In this document: in pieces, positions 12,880-15,053 of the stretch
How the letters are laid out: each line of letters starts with the position of its first letter
Position numbering within the stretch: position 1 is the stretch's first letter
NCBI GenBank assembly: GCA_023389455.1
Contig: JAEWEJ010000269.1
Location: forward strand, 1-15,053
Source of the DNA: Actinomycetes bacterium
Lineage (GTDB): Bacteria > Actinomycetota > Actinomycetes > Actinomycetales > Cellulomonadaceae
DNA: 15,053 nucleotides
Direction: 5' to 3'
Notes under the pieces: model-generated
Told to the model about the DNA's origin: nothing
The model's database searches: none
What the model saw: only the letters and a program-made list of their open reading frames with translations
Position numbers and translations under genes: made by a program

Positions 12880-15053
12880 GTGCCCGGAGAGAACCTCACC
12901 CGTGCCGAGGCGGCGGAGCGCGCCGCGCTCGTCCGCACCCACGCGTACGACGTCGAGCTCGACCTGACGACGGGCCCGACGACGTTCTCCTCGCGGTCGA
13001 CGGTGCGGTTCTCTGCGACCCCGGGGTCGGGCACCTTCATCGACCTCATCGCGCCGACGGTGCACGAGGTCGTGCTCAACGGCCGGCACCTGGACCCGGC
13101 GGCCGTGGTGGCCGACTCGCGCATCGCGCTGGACGACCTCGCCGCGGAGAACGAGCTCACCGTCGTCGCGGACTGCGCGTACATGAACACCGGCGAGGGG
13201 CTGCACCGCTTCGTCGACCCGGTGGACGACGAGGTCTACCTGTACAGCCAGTTCGAGGTGGCCGACTCGCGCCGCGTGTTCGCGGTGTTCGAGCAGCCCG
13301 ACCTCAAGGCGACCTTCACGTTCACCGTGACCGCGCCCGCCCACTGGACCGTGGTGTCCAACTACCCGCAGCTGGGCGAGCCGCAGCGCGTCGAGGGCGG
13401 CCGCAACCTCAACGGCGGGCGCGACGAGGGCACGGCCACGTGGCGGTTCGACACCACCCCGCCGATCTCGTCGTACATCACCGCCGTCGTCGCCGGGCCG
13501 TACCACGGTGAGCACGGCGAGCTGACGAGCAGCGACGGCCGGACGATCCCGCTGGGCGTGTACTGCCGGTCCTCGCTGGCCGAGCACCTCGACACGGACA
13601 ACATCCTCGACATCACGCGGGCGGGCTTCGCGTTCTACGAGGAGCGGTTCGGCCACCCCTACCCGTTCGCCAAGTACGACCAGCTCTTCGTGCCGGAGTT
13701 CAACGCCGGGGCCATGGAGAACGCGGGCGCCGTCACGTTCCTCGAGTCGTACGTCTTCCGGTCCAAGGTGCCCGACGCGACCGTCGAGCGTCGCGCGGTG
13801 ACGATCCTGCACGAGCTCGCGCACATGTGGTTCGGCGACCTGGTCACCATGCGCTGGTGGGACGACCTGTGGCTGAACGAGTCGTTCGCCGAGTACGCCT
13901 CGACCCTGGCGACGGCCGAGGCCACGCGGTGGACGAGCGCCTGGACGACGTTCTCGTCGCTCGAGAAGTCGTGGGCGTACCGCCAGGACCAGCTCCCCTC
14001 GACGCACCCGATCGTCGCGGACATGCGCGACCTGGAGGACGTCGAGGTCAACTTCGACGGCATCACGTACGCCAAGGGCGCCTCGGTGCTCAAGCAGCTG
14101 GTCGCGTGGGTCGGCCAGGACGAGTTCTTCGCGGGCGTGCGCTCGTACTTCGCGAAGCACGCGTGGGGCAACACCCAGCTGCGCGACCTGCTGACGGAGC
14201 TCGAGGCCACCAGCGGGCGCGACCTGTCGGCGTGGTCCGCGCTCTGGCTGGAGCAGGCCGGCGTCACGCTGCTGCGCCCGGACGTCGAGGTCGACGCCGA
14301 CGGTGTCATCACGTCGTTCGCCGTGCTGCAGGAGGTCCCGGCCGAGCACCCCGTGCAGCGCCCGCACCGCCTCGCGGTCGGCGGCTACGACCTGGAGGGC
14401 GAGGGCGCCGACGCGCGCCTCGTGCGCTCGGTGCACGTCGAGCTCGACGTCGACGGACCGCGGACCGAGGTGCCCGAGCTCGTCGGGGTGCGGCGGCCCG
14501 CGCTGCTGCTGGTCAACGACGACGACCTCGCGTACGCCAAGGTGCGCCTCGATGCGCAGTCCCTCGCGACCTCGGTGGCGCACCTGGACAAGTTCACCGA
14601 CTCGCTGCCCCGGACCCTGGTGTGGGGCGCCGCGTGGGACGCGACCCGCGACGGCGAGACCTCGGCGCGCGACTTCGTCGACCTCGTCCTCGGCAACGTC
14701 GCGCACGAGACCGACTCGTCGGTCGTCCTCGTGCTCCTGCGCCAGCTGACCACCGCGCTGGACCTGTACGTGGCGCCCGAGCACCGGCAGGCCACCGCCA
14801 CGGCGGCGGCCGACCGGCTCCTGGAGCTCGCCGAGGCGGCCCCCGCGGGCTCGGACCAGCAGCTGCAGCTGCTCAAGGCGTTCGCCGCGCGGGCACGGAC
14901 CGACGCCCAGCTCGACGTCGTCACCGAGGTGCTCGACGGCCGGCGCACTCTCGAGGGCCTGTCGGTCGACACCGACCTGCGCTGGGAGCTGCTGACCGCG
15001 CTGGTCGCGGGCGGCCGCGCGGGTGACGCGGACATCGCCGCCCAGCAGGCCGC
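12880..15053 (+). CDS. pepN: Aminopeptidase N (M1 family), 3' end beyond the window
   Basis: The frame stays open from GTG 12880 to the window end, giving 724 residues of an enzyme usually about 850 long in actinobacteria. It is a cytosolic zinc aminopeptidase removing N-terminal residues from peptides. Visible elements are the N-terminal beta domain; GAMEN (277-281), which binds the substrate amino end; HELAH (311-315) with the two zinc His and catalytic Glu312; NESFAEY with zinc ligand Glu334; and Tyr397 in ITYAKG, the transition-state tyrosine. A helical ERAP1-like C-terminal domain begins near 500-520. GGAG ends 7 nt before the GTG, and the resulting N-terminus MPGENLTRAEA is typical of actinobacterial PepN. 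It is divergent from the Rv2466c-type gene, as in M. tuberculosis. Confidence 0.95.
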   Translation, partial: MPGENLTRAEAAERAALVRTHAYDVELDLTTGPTTFSSRSTVRFSATPGSGTFIDLIAPTVHEVVLNGRHLDPAAVVADSRIALDDLAAENELTVVADCAYMNTGEGLHRFVDPVDDEVYLYSQFEVADSRRVFAVFEQPDLKATFTFTVTAPAHWTVVSNYPQLGEPQRVEGGRNLNGGRDEGTATWRFDTTPPISSYITAVVAGPYHGEHGELTSSDGRTIPLGVYCRSSLAEHLDTDNILDITRAGFAFYEERFGHPYPFAKYDQLFVPEFNAGAMENAGAVTFLESYVFRSKVPDATVERRAVTILHELAHMWFGDLVTMRWWDDLWLNESFAEYASTLATAEATRWTSAWTTFSSLEKSWAYRQDQLPSTHPIVADMRDLEDVEVNFDGITYAKGASVLKQLVAWVGQDEFFAGVRSYFAKHAWGNTQLRDLLTELEATSGRDLSAWSALWLEQAGVTLLRPDVEVDADGVITSFAVLQEVPAEHPVQRPHRLAVGGYDLEGEGADARLVRSVHVELDVDGPRTEVPELVGVRRPALLLVNDDDLAYAKVRLDAQSLATSVAHLDKFTDSLPRTLVWGAAWDATRDGETSARDFVDLVLGNVAHETDSSVVLVLLRQLTTALDLYVAPEHRQATATAAADRLLELAEAAPAGSDQQLQLLKAFAARARTDAQLDVVTEVLDGRRTLEGLSVDTDLRWELLTALVAGGRAGDADIAAQQA

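Noticed and set aside
12654..13190. N-terminal extension of the Rv2466c-type gene on the minus strand
   Set aside because: The extension overlaps pepN and has no domain content; GTG 12653 has a strong GAGGAG site and gives the family's length.

Overview
The window is uniformly very GC-rich DNA with strong third-position G/C and many GTG starts. Long antisense ORFs cover most real genes. The gene families point to a high-GC actinobacterium: a mycothiol-linked Rv2466c-type protein, an Eis-type acetyltransferase, an actinobacterial PepN and possible leaderless TANNNT promoters. A Cellulomonas-like member of the Micrococcales is my best guess, based on overall feel and an oligosaccharide-type transporter; no 16S or other marker is present to prove it. 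I see no mobile element, CRISPR array, tRNA or rRNA.

Layout. (1) 98-1589, minus strand: a membrane-anchored SpoIIE/PP2C-type phosphatase followed 1 nt later by an alkyltransferase-like DNA-repair protein. (2) 1699-2946, plus: an Eis-family GNAT acetyltransferase. (3) 2947-8803, plus: a complete five-gene ABC importer of the peptide/nickel/oligosaccharide superfamily (lipoprotein, two permeases, two ATPases). Its upstream region is unusually structured: two 11-nt-phased GGTCAC repeats, an AT-rich promoter overlapping a perfect TTAGT-N6-ACTAA inverted repeat, a 12-bp palindrome and a leader hairpin. A second, very stable hairpin lies between the binding-protein gene and the first permease gene. 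The operon ends at a very stable hairpin. (4) 8923-15053: rpiB (minus), an M13 metallopeptidase (plus), a small six-cysteine membrane-anchored protein overlapping an Rv2466c-type thioredoxin-fold protein (both minus), and pepN (plus, cut by the window end).

How the parts work together. The ABC operon should import an oligomer, and the sequence style of the binding protein and ATPases favours oligosaccharides over peptides. Its regulatory region suggests a sugar-responsive ROK-type repressor plus a possible OmpR/PhoB-type input. The intra-operon hairpin would explain a surplus of binding protein over permease. The right-hand part keeps the rpiB - Rv2466c - pepN order and orientation known from Mycobacterium tuberculosis (Rv2465c-Rv2466c-Rv2467), but here an M13 peptidase gene and a six-cysteine membrane protein gene are inserted between rpiB and the Rv2466c homologue. 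I found no obviously new defence or mobile system. The points most worth following are the operon control region, the monothiol (CPWA) Rv2466c homologue coupled to a secreted-type cysteine-rich domain, and two probable leaderless promoters that share the same -10 hexamer.
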